Shown here: in pieces, positions 5,509 to 5,769 of the stretch
How positions within the stretch are numbered: position 1 is the first letter of the stretch
Layout: each line of letters begins with the position of its first letter
DNA from: Clostridia bacterium
GTDB lineage: Bacteria > Bacillota > Clostridia > Oscillospirales > CAG-272
Length of the DNA: 5,769 nucleotides
Assembly (NCBI GenBank): GCA_017451975.1
Contig: JAFTNI010000014.1
Coordinates: forward strand, 1 to 5,769
Reading direction: 5' to 3'
Notes under the pieces: model-generated
Seen by the model: only the letters and a program-made list of their open reading frames with translations
Told to the model about the DNA's origin: nothing
Database searches by the model: none
Made by a program: the position numbers and the translations under genes

Positions 5509-5769
5509 TTAGAACAGACCTTTATTATATTTGAATTGTGCGTATAGTATAAGAGCTAATCCAATCAGAAAGCCTACGCCTATTACCAATCCGCTTGCCG
5601 CTATGTTTCCTAATGCTTGTGTAACCGCGCCGGCAATTATAGCAACACCAACGATAAGCGTTCCAAGACCGACGAACATACAATACGCCTTTTGGTTCTC
5701 CTTCGTGACCTTGCGACGATTGTACCAATGGATCGTGCCGATATTTCCGCACATATTGAAGATACCGAG
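5509..5769 (-). CDS. Small two-helix membrane protein, 5' end beyond the window (partial)
   Basis: The frame is open from the right edge to a stop at 5509. From ATG 5754 it would give 81 residues, but that ATG has no ribosome site and the frame stays open upstream (LGIFN before MCGN), so the true start is probably outside the window. The visible protein has a short polar, tryptophan-containing motif (GNIGTIHWYNRRKVTKENQ). A helix follows at about residues 25-48 (MFVGLGTLIVGVAIIAGAV), then another at about 52-74 (ASGLVIGVGFLIGLALILYA), and a basic tail KYNKGLF. The missing N-terminus probably supplies one more helix. It resembles short uncharacterised Firmicutes membrane proteins with an IHWYNRRKV-like motif followed by a GLGTLIIG helix, possibly of the DUF3784 type; I hold that assignment loosely. 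It has its own terminator and is not part of the ABC operon. Function unknown. Confidence 0.7.
   Translation of the reverse strand, partial: LGIFNMCGNIGTIHWYNRRKVTKENQKAYCMFVGLGTLIVGVAIIAGAVTQALGNIAASGLVIGVGFLIGLALILYAQFKYNKGLF

Overview
The window looks like a piece of an endospore-forming Firmicutes (class Clostridia) chromosome. The main evidence is a sporulation sigma factor of the SigF type, preceded by what looks like the last codons of its anti-sigma factor gene spoIIAB. The strong Shine-Dalgarno boxes (AGGAGG-like), a textbook TTGACA/TATAAT promoter and hairpin-plus-T-run terminators fit the same group. The species cannot be named from the sequence.

Layout, left to right. (1) 1-793, + strand: the end of the spoIIA operon (spoIIAB tail, then sigF), closed by a 16-bp terminator hairpin at 802-839. 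(2) 881-1375, - strand: an unidentified small gene with its own promoter. It is cut by one in-frame TAA, so it reads as two open frames in the same phase; I call it a pseudogene or an interrupted gene. It is visibly richer in A+T than sigF. (3) 1527-5174, - strand: a compact four-gene operon, read right to left. It holds a short GntR regulator of the YtrA type, an ABC ATPase and two related multi-pass membrane proteins. The genes overlap by 8 and 4 bases, or are 15 bases apart. (4) 5175-5508: the operon's control region (perfect-consensus promoter, a palindrome over its -10 and spacer, and a 9-bp tandem array in the leader), then two terminator hairpins. (5) 5509-5769, - strand: the C-terminal part of a small two-helix membrane protein that runs off the right edge.

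How the genes fit together: the GntR protein probably represses its own operon by binding the palindrome, and an inducer relieves this. The ATPase and the two permease paralogues probably form one ABC-2-type transporter with a heterodimeric membrane part. Related GntR-ABC operons (B. subtilis ytr) respond to cell-wall-active antibiotics, but nothing here identifies the substrate or the signal. There is no sign of phage, insertion sequence, CRISPR, tRNA or rRNA. I see no wholly new system. The most notable items are the cleanly interrupted gene and the operator/tandem-repeat layout of the GntR-ABC operon.
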